Source: an uncultured Marinoscillum sp. (GTDB taxonomy: Bacteria > Bacteroidota > Bacteroidia > Cytophagales > MED-G16). Taken from it: a stretch of 54,371 nt of DNA. The notes under the pieces were generated by a model, which saw only the letters and a list, made by a program, of their open reading frames with translations, was not told the DNA's origin and did not search any database. Location of the stretch: contig CABYXZ010000008.1 in the NCBI GenBank assembly GCA_902523065.1, positions 1 through 54,371 of the forward strand, written 5' to 3'. The translations under genes and the position numbers were made by a program. Positions 16,648-25,332 of the stretch are shown here, piece by piece (positions within the stretch are counted from its first letter, which is position 1; every line of letters starts with the position of its first letter).

Positions 16648-17405
16648 AGACATCCGTTGTTACAGGCGGTGCCAGTGGCATTGGTCTAGAATTATCCAAG
16701 CTTCTTATTCAGGATAATTACAAAGTATTCATAATAGATAATAACAATAAAAATTTACAGAAACTAAAAACATGCCTGGATACAAACTCTTTTGAAGGTA
16801 TAAAAGAAGATATGTCATCTGTTTCATCGCCTAAAAAAATTTATAATAAGCTAAAAGATAAAAATATTGAAGTCCTTGTAAATAATGCTGGATTTGGAGA
16901 TTTTGGTAAATTCCACAAATCTGATTGGAAAAGAGATGAAAAAATGATCAATCTACACGTTTTAAACACTACTCACTTAACAAAGTTATTCCTGCAGGAT
17001 ATGGTAAAAAAAAATAATGGTAAAATTTTAAACATATCTTCTGTAGCTGCTTTCCAGCCTGGTCCTTTGATGTCACTCTATTATGCTACAAAAGCGTATA
17101 TTCTTCATTTTACTGAAGCTATTGCTGATGAGGTAAAAGATAAAAATATTTGTATATCAGCCTTATGTCCAGGACAAACAAACACTAATTTTCAAAAAAG
17201 TGTTTCATCAAAAAAAAATAAAATAAAATTTAATACATCGTGCCCTGTCAAAGTTGCAAAATATGGATATGAAGCATTGAAAGCTAATAATACTATTAGT
17301 ATTCCTGGTTACTTTAATAAATTTTTAGTTTTTCTAAATAGATTATTACCAAGAAATATAGTAACCAAGATTGTCAGATATATCCAAGAAAAAAATAGAA
17401 ATTAA
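16644..17405 (+). CDS. Short-chain dehydrogenase/reductase
   Basis: Classical SDR of 253 residues. The cofactor motif TGGASGIG is at residues 8-15, NNAG is in VLVNNAGFGD, the catalytic Ser is in NISSVAAF, and YYATKA carries the Tyr-x3-Lys pair. The C-terminal part (FLVFLNRLLPRNIVTKIVRYI) resembles the SDR group annotated DltE/YqjQ-like, whose substrates are poorly known. It overlaps the serC stop by 4 bp and is the last gene of the tight phoH-ser unit; 42 bp separate it from ligA. An enzyme acting on serine or another hydroxy acid is possible but unsupported beyond position. Confidence 0.85.
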   Translation: MKTSVVTGGASGIGLELSKLLIQDNYKVFIIDNNNKNLQKLKTCLDTNSFEGIKEDMSSVSSPKKIYNKLKDKNIEVLVNNAGFGDFGKFHKSDWKRDEKMINLHVLNTTHLTKLFLQDMVKKNNGKILNISSVAAFQPGPLMSLYYATKAYILHFTEAIADEVKDKNICISALCPGQTNTNFQKSVSSKKNKIKFNTSCPVKVAKYGYEALKANNTISIPGYFNKFLVFLNRLLPRNIVTKIVRYIQEKNRN

Positions 17406-17447
17406 GACAGAAAATTACTCTAATAAATCTTATATTATCAGAGAAAT

Positions 17448-19472
17448 ATGGATATGAGCTCTGTCAAAAAAAGAATTCATCAGCTAAGAAAAGAGATTGA
17501 TTATCATAATAAACTTTATTATGAGGAAAGCAGAAATATCATCTCAGATTTCGATTATGATAAAAAAATTCAAGAACTGATAAAACTTGAAGAATTACAC
17601 CCTGAATTCAAGTCCGCATCATCCCCTAGTGTAAAAGTTGGAGGAAAAATAACAAAGGATTTCAACACATTTGATCATAATGTCCCTATGCTTTCTCTAT
17701 CTAATACATATTCTAACCAAGATTTACTTGATTTCGATAAAAGAGTAAAGAAAAATTTAAATATTGAAGAAGTTGAGTACTTATGTGAATTAAAATATGA
17801 TGGCGTAGCATTGAGCATCTACTATGAAAATGGATTATTCAAAAGAGCACTTACAAGAGGAGATGGAGAAAAGGGAGATGATATATCAAATAATGTAATT
17901 ACAATTAAAACACTACCACTGAAACTTTCAGAAAGTGTTGATCTTGAGGTAAGAGGAGAGGCATTTATATCCAAGTCTAACTTTATGATGCTAAATGATG
18001 AAAAGAGATTAAATAATGAAGAGTTATTTTCAAATCCTAGAAATACCGCATCAGGTTCTCTTAAAATGCAAGATTCTTCAATTGTGGCAGAAAGAAGAAT
18101 TAATTGTTATTTGTACTCTCTTGTAAGTGATAAAGAAAATATTACAAATCAAGAAGAGTCATTAAATTATCTTAAAAACCTAGGATTAAATGTTCCAAAA
18201 ACATTTAAGAAATGTAAGAATATAACTGAGGTTAAAGAATACATAGATTATTGGGAAAATAAGAGAGATGATCTAGATGTTGAGACAGATGGGATAGTCA
18301 TAAAAGTAAATAAATTAGAGTATCAAAAGGTTTTAGGTAATACTGCTAAAAGTCCAAGGTGGGCAATAGCTTTTAAATATAAATCTGAGAGTAAAAAAAC
18401 AAAAGTCCTTGATATAAGGTTTCAAGTAGGTAGGACTGGAGCAATAACTCCAGTTGCTTTATTAGATCCTGTAGAATTAGGAGGATCAATAGTTAAGAGA
18501 GCATCTCTACACAATTCTAATGAAATAGAAAGGCTAGATGTGAGAATTAATGATTCAGTACATATTGAAAAAGGTGGAGAAATAATACCAAAAGTCACAA
18601 AAGTAGAGATAAGCGAAAGAGTTTTAGATACTGGAAAATTTAAATTTATCAATAGTTGTCCAGCATGTGACACAGAACTTAAAACTATAGAAGATCAAGC
18701 AGTACATTACTGTCCAAACTATAAAAAATGCCCTCCTCAAGTATCAGGAAGAATAGAGCATTTTATTTCTAAAAATGCTATGAATATAGAATTTTTAGGT
18801 CCTGAAACAGTCAAGGGATTAATTAATGAAGGACTTATTAGAGATGTATCTGATCTGTATAATCTGAAGTATGACGACATAATTGATTTAAAATTTAATA
18901 TTGATGAGGAAGATAAAATAAGATCGTTAAAAAATAAATCTTGTGAAAATATTCTAAGAAGTATTGAAAAATCGAAAGAAAATGAATTTTCAAATGTTTT
19001 ATTTGGTCTTGGTATTAGATATGTTGGTAAAACTACGGCTAAGAAGTTAGCTAAAAGCATGAAAAGTATTGACGCAATTATTAGCGCAGACTATAATAAA
19101 TTTATAGAAGTAGATGAGATTGGAGATAAAATTGCTCAGAGTTTAATAAAATATTTTAATGACAGTGAAAATTTATTAATTATTGAAAAACTAAAAAGTT
19201 CAGGATTAATTTTTAGTTATGAAGATACCAATCAAATAAAATCAAGTAATCTTAAAAATAAAATATTTGTTATATCAGGAAAGTTTGAAAACTATTCTAG
19301 AGAGGAATTACAAAAAGTAATTGAAGAAAATAGTGGAAAAGTTTCTAAATCGTTATCTTCAAAAACATCTTTTTTACTTGCTGGAGAAAACATGGGTCCA
19401 AAGAAAAAGATAAAGGCAAAGGAATTAAAAATAAACGTTATTAATGAAAAAGAATTTTTTGATCTACTATGA
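17448..19472 (+). CDS. ligA: NAD-dependent DNA ligase
   Basis: Seals nicks in replication and repair using NAD. The 674 residues give the full domain set: Ia (YHNKLYYEE, 1-70), adenylation domain with catalytic Lys116 in CELKYDGVALS, OB-fold (FQVGRTGAITPVA), a four-Cys zinc finger (CPAC and CPNYKKC near residues 405-430), HhH repeats (LFGLGIRYVGKTTAKKLA) and a C-terminal BRCT domain (about 597-674, beginning KNKIFVISGKF). Two ATGs (residues 1 and 3) are possible; the second gives MSSVKKRI. The stop overlaps the next gene by 4 bp. Confidence 0.97.
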   Translation: MDMSSVKKRIHQLRKEIDYHNKLYYEESRNIISDFDYDKKIQELIKLEELHPEFKSASSPSVKVGGKITKDFNTFDHNVPMLSLSNTYSNQDLLDFDKRVKKNLNIEEVEYLCELKYDGVALSIYYENGLFKRALTRGDGEKGDDISNNVITIKTLPLKLSESVDLEVRGEAFISKSNFMMLNDEKRLNNEELFSNPRNTASGSLKMQDSSIVAERRINCYLYSLVSDKENITNQEESLNYLKNLGLNVPKTFKKCKNITEVKEYIDYWENKRDDLDVETDGIVIKVNKLEYQKVLGNTAKSPRWAIAFKYKSESKKTKVLDIRFQVGRTGAITPVALLDPVELGGSIVKRASLHNSNEIERLDVRINDSVHIEKGGEIIPKVTKVEISERVLDTGKFKFINSCPACDTELKTIEDQAVHYCPNYKKCPPQVSGRIEHFISKNAMNIEFLGPETVKGLINEGLIRDVSDLYNLKYDDIIDLKFNIDEEDKIRSLKNKSCENILRSIEKSKENEFSNVLFGLGIRYVGKTTAKKLAKSMKSIDAIISADYNKFIEVDEIGDKIAQSLIKYFNDSENLLIIEKLKSSGLIFSYEDTNQIKSSNLKNKIFVISGKFENYSREELQKVIEENSGKVSKSLSSKTSFLLAGENMGPKKKIKAKELKINVINEKEFFDLL

Positions 19473-19969
19473 AATTTCTATTAAACACAATTAATAAATT
19501 CAAAAATAGAAATTCAAAAATTAATAGAGCTTCTATTAATTATAGGGATAGCAAGCACTTGGGTGTTCTATACAAGTACATTGATGAAAATAAACAAAAA
19601 GCTCTAAATGATTTTTCAAAAAAATTAAAGTCAGACGGAAAGAGAGTAGATTTTCTTCCTCTAATTTCAAAAAAAAATGCTGATAACAGATATTTTAAAA
19701 CATTTAAAGATGAGGAGATTAATTTTTTAGGAAAATGGTCGAACAGCAATGTTAATCTATTTATTTACCAACAATATGACTTTATTATTTATCCTGATTT
19801 AAATCTGAGTAGAGAAATGGAAAATATTCTTATAAGATCTCATGCAAAATGTAGGGTGGGTTTTATTCATAACAGACTTAATCTATTTGAGTTTCTGATA
19901 AAGTCTGACAAAGAATATGATATAGATCACCGATTAAATAAATTATATTCTTATTTAAAAAAGTTATAA
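19469..19969 (+). CDS. DUF6913-like protein beside ligA
   Basis: A 166-residue soluble protein without known function. The pattern basic N-terminus, KHLGVLYKYIDENKQKALNDF, FLGKWSNSNVNLFIYQQYDFIIYPDL and CRVGFIHNRLNLFEF fits the flavobacterial family DUF6913, which in relatives also follows ligA; this is my recollection, not a search. No catalytic motif is visible. It starts inside the ligA stop codon (ATGA) and is followed at once by the strongest terminator in the window, so it ends the ligA unit. Confidence 0.65.
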   Translation: MKFLLNTINKFKNRNSKINRASINYRDSKHLGVLYKYIDENKQKALNDFSKKLKSDGKRVDFLPLISKKNADNRYFKTFKDEEINFLGKWSNSNVNLFIYQQYDFIIYPDLNLSREMENILIRSHAKCRVGFIHNRLNLFEFLIKSDKEYDIDHRLNKLYSYLKKL

Positions 19970-19971
19970 AA

Positions 19972-19997
19972 AAAAGGTGGTTAAAAAACCACCTTTT
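19972..19997. terminator. Bidirectional intrinsic terminator
   Basis: An 11-bp perfect stem, AAAAGGTGGTT pairing with AACCACCTTTT around an AAAA loop, with a T-tract on one side and an A-tract on the other. It sits between the end of the ligA unit on the plus strand and the end of the H1-like gene on the minus strand, so it can stop transcription both ways. Confidence 0.88.
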
Positions 19998-20018
19998 ATA
20001 TCAATTTTTTAAAAAGAA

Positions 20019-20195
20019 TTATGATGCATTCTTTTTAGCCTGAACCTCTTTTCTTACATCCTGAGCCCAAACTTTTAAAGTTTGCATTCCCTTTCTCACT
20101 CTTGTTCCTGCAGCTTTGTTACCTTTATCATAAAATTTAGCAAAGTCAGAACCTAATCCCTCCACTAAGCTAGTTAATTCATCGTATCTACTCAT
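20019..20195 (-). CDS. Histone H1-like protein (Hc1 type)
   Basis: A short gene of 58 codons read from the minus strand: starts MSRYDELTSLVEGLGSDF, continues KFYDKGNKAAGTRVRKGM and ends with VRKEVQAKKNAS. The segment KFYxKGNKAAGTRxRKGMQ is the hallmark of the small histone H1/Hc1-like proteins found in nearly all Bacteroidota, usually just under 60 residues. It is Lys/Arg rich and probably binds DNA or RNA, acting as a nucleoid protein. It stands as a single gene with its own promoter candidate upstream and the bidirectional terminator downstream, fitting a highly expressed monocistronic gene. Confidence 0.9.
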   Translation of the reverse strand: MSRYDELTSLVEGLGSDFAKFYDKGNKAAGTRVRKGMQTLKVWAQDVRKEVQAKKNAS

Positions 20196-20204
20196 TGTAT
20201 ATAA

Positions 20205-20235
20205 ATTTAATTTAAAAATAGTACGACTACAATTT
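20205..20235 (-). promoter_or_regulatory. Candidate promoter of the H1-like gene
   Basis: On the minus strand, TTG is followed by 20 bp and then TAAATTTA, which differs from TAnnTTTG by the last base. It is about 10 bp before the ATG at 20195. Position and spacing fit a Bacteroidota housekeeping promoter; the imperfect -7 lowers confidence. Confidence 0.3.
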
Positions 20236-20277
20236 ATAAAAAAAACCGTAATATTGAGTAAAAAAATAAGGTTTTTT

Positions 20278-20299
20278 GCTGTTTTTAGGTCAAAACAGC
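20278..20299 (-). terminator. Hairpin at the end of the alpha-oxoamine synthase gene
   Basis: GCTGTTTT (20278-20285) pairs with AAAACAGC (20292-20299) around a 6-nt loop. The stop codon of the minus-strand gene lies at the stem-loop junction. A poly-T stretch appears only after about 10 further bases, so terminator strength is uncertain. Confidence 0.4.
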
Positions 20300-21535
20300 A
20301 CCTTTTTCACCCATTTTCTGATAAATCCCTTTGTCAAGTTTGATTTTGACTTCTTTAAATGCTCTAATAGTCTCTTCTACGTCATTTAATGAATGAGCTG
20401 CAGTTGGTATAATTCTAAGCATAATTACCCCTTTTGGTACTACAGGATAAATAACACCTGAACAGAAAATACTGTATTCAGTTCTTAAGTCCTTTATCAT
20501 GTTTGTACACTCGAATACATCCCCTTTTAAAAGTACTGGTGTGACAGGCGATTCAGTTGTACCAATATCAAATCCATTAGACTTAAGACCCTCTTGGATA
20601 GCATTAACAATTTCCCAAAGTTTATTTTTAAATTCAGGACTATTTTTAATTAAGCTTAATCTTTTGATATTACCAACAACGAGCGGCATCGGTAATGATT
20701 TAGCAAATATCTGAGATCTTATTTTATATCTAAGATTATCAATGATATCTGCATTACCTGAAACAAAGGCACCAATACTTGCCATTGACTTAGCAAAGGT
20801 TGAGAAAAATAAGTCGATTTCGTCTTGAACTCCTTGTTCTTCTCCACATCCAGCACCTGTTTTACCCATAGTACCAAATCCATGTGCATCGTCAACAAAT
20901 AATCTAAAATTATAATCTTTCTTTAACTCCACTATAGATGAGAGTGCACCCATATTTCCAGACATACCAAAAACACCCTCTGTTATTACTAAAATACCTC
21001 CACCTGTCTCCTTAACAATTTTAGTAGCTCTTTCAAGTTGATCTTTGAAATTTTCTATGTTATTGTGTGGGTAAACAAATCTTTTCCCAATGTGTAACCT
21101 AAGTCCATCAATTATGCAAGCATGACACTCAGAGTCGTAAACTATCACATCTTTTCTATCAACAAGAGCATCAATTACTGATAAAACTCCTTGGTAACCA
21201 TAATTAAGAAGGATACTGTCTTCTTTACTAACAAAAGCAGACAGATCTCTTTCAAGTTGTTGATGATGAACTGAATTTCCTGACATCATTCTGGCACCCA
21301 TTGGATATGAAAGACCCCAATCTTTTGCTGCATCTGCATCTGCTTTTCTTACTTCGGGATGATTAGCCAATCCTAAGTAATTATTCAGACTCCAATTTAA
21401 AACGTCTTTTCCCTTGAATTTCATTCTAGGGCCAATTTCACCTTCTAACATTGGAAACATGTAGTAGTTGTCGTCAATGTGAGACAAAGAACCCAGAGGG
21501 CCTTTATCTTTTAGTATTTTTTCAAATAAATCCAC
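20285..21535 (-). CDS. Alpha-oxoamine synthase (serine palmitoyltransferase-like)
   Basis: PLP enzyme of 416 residues that condenses an amino acid with an acyl thioester. Conserved residues are His138 (stacking on PLP, in DSECHACI), Asp215 and His218 in VDDAHGFG, and Schiff-base Lys249 in STFAKSMASIGAF. The group also includes KBL, BioF and ALAS. The N-terminal piece LGSLSHIDDNYYMFP and the MGARMMSGNSVHH segment resemble the serine palmitoyltransferase-like enzymes of Bacteroidota that make sphingolipids or, using cysteate, sulfonolipids (capnine). Which substrate is used cannot be read here. Start is GTG at 21535; 59 bp separate it from hlyD. Confidence 0.85.
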   Translation of the reverse strand: MDLFEKILKDKGPLGSLSHIDDNYYMFPMLEGEIGPRMKFKGKDVLNWSLNNYLGLANHPEVRKADADAAKDWGLSYPMGARMMSGNSVHHQQLERDLSAFVSKEDSILLNYGYQGVLSVIDALVDRKDVIVYDSECHACIIDGLRLHIGKRFVYPHNNIENFKDQLERATKIVKETGGGILVITEGVFGMSGNMGALSSIVELKKDYNFRLFVDDAHGFGTMGKTGAGCGEEQGVQDEIDLFFSTFAKSMASIGAFVSGNADIIDNLRYKIRSQIFAKSLPMPLVVGNIKRLSLIKNSPEFKNKLWEIVNAIQEGLKSNGFDIGTTESPVTPVLLKGDVFECTNMIKDLRTEYSIFCSGVIYPVVPKGVIMLRIIPTAAHSLNDVEETIRAFKEVKIKLDKGIYQKMGEKGAVLT

Positions 21536-21552
21536 AATATTTAATTTTTTTT

Positions 21553-21585
21553 CAAAAGTAATAACTAATCATTAAAAGATATCAA
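21553..21585 (-). promoter_or_regulatory. Candidate promoter for the alpha-oxoamine synthase gene
   Basis: Minus strand: TTG (21583-21585), 22 bp, then TACTTTTG (21553-21560), an exact TAnnTTTG match, 17 bp before the GTG start. Supports separate transcription from the hlyD gene upstream. Confidence 0.45.
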
Positions 21586-21594
21586 TAATTGTAT

Positions 21595-22917
21595 TTAAAA
21601 CTCTATTTTGACTGAAACCTCAGATTCGTTGTCTTCCCCTACCTTTTTATCTTCTTTAATTTCAATAGCTGAACCATCTTTTAATTTCTGTGAAATTGCT
21701 ATAAATGGGCCTTTCACAACATTTTCGTCACCAGATAATCCCTTTAAAATCTCTATATTTTCAAAGTCACTAATTCCGGTTTCAACTATAACCATTTCAG
21801 CTTTACCATCCTTTTCAATAAAAACAACCTGATTTATAGTTTCATTATCCAAACTATCTTTTTCAGTCTTTGTGGTTACAGATGAAATTGGTACAATTAA
21901 AATATCGTTCTTTACCTGTGTTATAATTTCTACACTAGCTGTCATACCAGGCTTAAATGGATTTTTTATTCCCTCTTTTTCAATTAAATCTTTAAATGAT
22001 TCGTTCAAAACTCTAATTTTGACTTTGAACTCTGTAACAGCATCTGGAGATGGCTTTGGATTTGCAGTACTTGCAATTTCTGTTACAATACCTGTAAATA
22101 TTTTATTAAAAGTAGTGTAGGCGTCTACATCAATATTTACTGTATCTCCAATATTCACCCTTACAATATCGTTTTCATTAACATCAACCCTTACTTCCAT
22201 TATTGATAAGTCAGCAATTCTTAATAGCTCAGTTCCAGCCATCTGTGAAGTTCCAACAACTCTTTCACCTAACTCAACACTTAGCAGTGATACAGTTCCT
22301 GTCATTGGCGCAATTATACTAGTTTTTCTAAGATTTTCTTCAGATTCATCAACTGTTGCTAGTGCACTCCTGACAACATATTCACTTGCTTTAACACTTT
22401 GTTTAGATGATTCTAAGTCTTGTTTAGAAACTTTAAAGTTTGTTTCTGCTAATTCAAATTCTGAGTCAGAAATGACATTTTGATCAAATAGTTTTTTTTG
22501 TCTATCAAATTCTAAACTTGCTCGAAGATATTGTGCCTCTGACCTTGATAAATTAGACTTTGAGCTAGAAAGATTTGCTCGGACCTGGTTGTAATTTGCT
22601 TTTGCTCTTTCCAGTGCATTTATAAAATTATCTGGTCTTATTTTAACAAGAAGTTTACCTTCATCAACGAAGTCTCCTTCCATTATATTAAGCTCAATAA
22701 TCTCACCTGGTACCTCTGGACTTACTCTGACCTCAACTTCAGGTTGAATTTCTCCCGATGCTGTAACCAATTCTGTGATGGATCCTGAACCAGCTTGATA
22801 AATTTCAACTTCAATTGGTTTAACTCCTCCTATCCACCCCATTCTCCTCCCAATAAGGGAAACAATTATGAGCAATGTAATAAAGGAACCAGCAATAATT
22901 AATACTTTATTCTTCAT
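21595..22917 (-). CDS. HlyD/MacA-type periplasmic adaptor
   Basis: Membrane-fusion protein of 440 residues that joins an inner-membrane pump to a TolC channel. It has one N-terminal membrane helix (about residues 4-22), a first lipoyl half (EVRVSPEVPGEIIELNIMEGD), a long coiled-coil hairpin at about 100-200 rich in Ser, Lys and Glu, a second lipoyl half (IIAPMTGTVSLLSVELGERV), a beta-barrel, and a membrane-proximal domain with ILKGLSGDENVV. This layout is that of MacA-like RND/ABC adaptors. It starts 3 bp after tolC, so they are an operon. The pump itself is not in this cluster. Confidence 0.9.
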   Translation of the reverse strand: MKNKVLIIAGSFITLLIIVSLIGRRMGWIGGVKPIEVEIYQAGSGSITELVTASGEIQPEVEVRVSPEVPGEIIELNIMEGDFVDEGKLLVKIRPDNFINALERAKANYNQVRANLSSSKSNLSRSEAQYLRASLEFDRQKKLFDQNVISDSEFELAETNFKVSKQDLESSKQSVKASEYVVRSALATVDESEENLRKTSIIAPMTGTVSLLSVELGERVVGTSQMAGTELLRIADLSIMEVRVDVNENDIVRVNIGDTVNIDVDAYTTFNKIFTGIVTEIASTANPKPSPDAVTEFKVKIRVLNESFKDLIEKEGIKNPFKPGMTASVEIITQVKNDILIVPISSVTTKTEKDSLDNETINQVVFIEKDGKAEMVIVETGISDFENIEILKGLSGDENVVKGPFIAISQKLKDGSAIEIKEDKKVGEDNESEVSVKIEF

Positions 22918-22920
22918 ATT

Positions 22921-24369
22921 TTAAAAGGTTAATTCTTTTCCTTGATAGAAATCTAATACTTTAAGCTTAAATATATAATCATATTTTGATGATAATAAGT
23001 CATTTTTTGCTCTCACTAAATTATTATTTGAAATTTGGTATTCAGTAAAATTAATACTTCCCAAATCATATTGACTCTGTATAATTCTAAAGGATTCTTC
23101 CAATGCTCTAACTTGCTTTAATGATGCTGAATATGACTTAGAAGCTGCGAGAGCATCGTTATAAGAGGTCTCAATTGTTTGTCTTACTTGATTTTTAGCT
23201 TCTAATAAATTAATGTCTGATAACTCTTTGTTAAGTTTTGCTCTTTTAATATTTGCAGAAGTATTATATCTATTGAATATTGGAATTGTGATTGAGAAAC
23301 TTAACGATTTACTTAGATAATCTTTCCACTGTTCAAATACAGTAAAGTCTGAATCAGAGCCCACGACGTTTGGCACAAGAGTCATTGTTGAGACAGTCTC
23401 AAGAGGATTATTTGTTAAATATCCAATTGTTGTGGGTTGCATAGAAAAACCATCATAGAAATCTCTCTCTCTGTTAGCATAACTTGAATAGTTAGAATTA
23501 AAGTTTGAAGAAACAGAAATGACAGGATATCTTCCTCCCTTTGAAATTTTTAAACCATAAACGCTCGATTCCAAGGATTTTTCAGCGCTTTTAATTTCAG
23601 GTAAAACAGAAAGAGCAGTATTATATATTTCGTTGGGATTAGATTCAACAACAGTTGAAGGATTTAAATCAACAGCTGGTCTAATTATATTCAATTCAAT
23701 ATTATTTTCTAGTAACAGTATTTGTTTAAGCTGAAGAATAGATAACCTGTAACCATTTTCCTGTTGAATTACCGCAAGTTCATCACCTGCAAGCTGTGCT
23801 TCTAGATTTAATTTATTTGTAACAGGAATTGAGCCAGCATCAACTAATTTGATGGTTCTAGATAGTTGTTCTCTTGTTGATTGATACTGATACCTTGCAT
23901 TCTCTAGTCTATCCATGACTAACATAATACTTAAATACTGGCTTACTACACTTAACATCACGTTATTCTTTGTATTCTCAAGATCAAATACACTCTGCTC
24001 CAGTAAAGACTTTGACTGTCTAATAGAATTGCGGATGGATAGACCTGAAAAAAGGGTCATATTTGATGAAGCTCCAACACCAGAAAAGTTCGAGGTTGTT
24101 GATATAAACGTATTTGTCGTTGGATCTACTGATCTTCCCCAGTTATTCCCATAATTAGAAAAAATATTAAGTGATGGTGTCTGCTGTAGTTTATTCTGAG
24201 TATAACTAACCTCTTGAATTTCGTAATTAATAGCGCTTCTTTTAAGTTGCAAATTATTTTCAAGAGCAATTTCAATACACTGTTGCAGATCAAGCTCCAA
24301 AGATGATTTATTTTGGGAAAAAGAAAATAAAGGAATCGAATAAAGTATTAATAATTTAAATATTCTCAT
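22921..24369 (-). CDS. TolC-family outer membrane efflux protein
   Basis: Outer-membrane trimeric channel subunit, 482 residues with signal peptide (cleavage probably after FSFSQ). Two OEP repeats are visible: SLELDLQQCIEIALENNLQL at the start, and long amphipathic helices rich in Ser, Asn and Gln in both halves. The second repeat runs from about residue 240 and includes LLEAKNQVRQTIETSYNDA and the closing FTEYQISNNNLVRAKNDLL. It pairs with the adjacent hlyD gene for export of a small molecule or peptide. Substrate unknown. Confidence 0.9.
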   Translation of the reverse strand: MRIFKLLILYSIPLFSFSQNKSSLELDLQQCIEIALENNLQLKRSAINYEIQEVSYTQNKLQQTPSLNIFSNYGNNWGRSVDPTTNTFISTTSNFSGVGASSNMTLFSGLSIRNSIRQSKSLLEQSVFDLENTKNNVMLSVVSQYLSIMLVMDRLENARYQYQSTREQLSRTIKLVDAGSIPVTNKLNLEAQLAGDELAVIQQENGYRLSILQLKQILLLENNIELNIIRPAVDLNPSTVVESNPNEIYNTALSVLPEIKSAEKSLESSVYGLKISKGGRYPVISVSSNFNSNYSSYANRERDFYDGFSMQPTTIGYLTNNPLETVSTMTLVPNVVGSDSDFTVFEQWKDYLSKSLSFSITIPIFNRYNTSANIKRAKLNKELSDINLLEAKNQVRQTIETSYNDALAASKSYSASLKQVRALEESFRIIQSQYDLGSINFTEYQISNNNLVRAKNDLLSSKYDYIFKLKVLDFYQGKELTF

Positions 24370-24416
24370 ATATTTATTTAGACGTCAAGCAAAATAAAAG
24401 CACTTGCTTAAAGGCG

Positions 24417-24424
24417 CAAATATA
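24417..24424 (-). promoter_or_regulatory. Candidate -7 box (TATATTTG) for tolC-hlyD
   Basis: Minus-strand TATATTTG is an exact TAnnTTTG match, 47 bp before the tolC ATG and 24 bp downstream of the thyA coding region on the same strand. This would make tolC-hlyD a transcript separate from thyA. No exact -33 element found. Confidence 0.35.
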
Positions 24425-24448
24425 AACTTAAAAAAAGAATTATATTAA

Positions 24449-25243
24449 TTAAACCGAAACCTCTCCTTTAATGTGTGGATGAGATTTATAGCCTTCAAGA
24501 CTAAAATCATTATAAGAAAAGGAAAATATATCTTTAACTTGATCATTAATTATCATCCTTGGTAACGGGTGAAAATCTCTACTGAGTTGGAGATTTACTT
24601 GATCGAGATGATTGAGATAGATATGAGCATCACCGAATGTATGTATAAAATCTCCCAATTCTAAATCACATACCTGCGCGATCATCATAGTAAGTAAGGC
24701 ATATGAGGCAATATTGAATGGGACTCCAAGAAAGACATCTGCGCTCCTCTGATATAATTGACAAGACAACTTGTTATTATTAACATAAAATTGGAAAATG
24801 GTATGACAAGGAGGTAATGCCATATTATTTATTTCAGGAACATTCCAAGCACTAATAATATGTCTTCGTGAATATGGATTATTTTTTAATGATTGTATTA
24901 GTGTTTTTATCTGGTCATGAGAACTTCCATCTTTTCCTTCCCAATTTCTCCACTGAACACCATAAACTGGGCCAAGATCACCATTTTCGTCAGCCCACTC
25001 ATCCCAAATTCTTACACCGTTTTCATTTAGATACTTTATATTATTTTCACCTTTCAGGAACCATAACAATTCATGTATTATTGATTTTAAATGCAACTTT
25101 TTCGTTGTTACGATTGGAAAACCCTCCTGAAGATCAAATCTCATCTGATGTCCAAAAACACTTATTGTTCCAGTACCTGTCCTGTCAGATTTTTTATCTC
25201 CTTTCTCTAAAATTGTTTTAAGGAGTTCGTGGTATTGTTTCAT
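24449..25243 (-). CDS. thyA: Thymidylate synthase
   Basis: Converts dUMP to dTMP with methylene-tetrahydrofolate. The 264 residues equal E. coli ThyA length. Motifs: [18 protein letters not shown] (folate/phosphate Arg), [30 protein letters not shown], nucleophile Cys146 in [13 protein letters not shown], and [20 protein letters not shown] for dUMP binding. C-terminus GEVSV is in place of the usual APVAV. In many bacteria folA follows; here tolC follows after a 79-bp gap. Confidence 0.97.
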   Translation of the reverse strand: MKQYHELLKTILEKGDKKSDRTGTGTISVFGHQMRFDLQEGFPIVTTKKLHLKSIIHELLWFLKGENNIKYLNENGVRIWDEWADENGDLGPVYGVQWRNWEGKDGSSHDQIKTLIQSLKNNPYSRRHIISAWNVPEINNMALPPCHTIFQFYVNNNKLSCQLYQRSADVFLGVPFNIASYALLTMMIAQVCDLELGDFIHTFGDAHIYLNHLDQVNLQLSRDFHPLPRMIINDQVKDIFSFSYNDFSLEGYKSHPHIKGEVSV

Positions 25244-25332
25244 TTTTATTTTGATAAAGAATATTTTTTAAAAATAATAGATAATCTTTTGTATTTTGTC
25301 TTATTGAATAATTTTATTTTATTGTGTTCAAA

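Noticed and set aside
16644..17405. Serine dehydrogenase as a firm call for the SDR after serC
   Set aside because: Only the position supports it; the sequence shows a general SDR.
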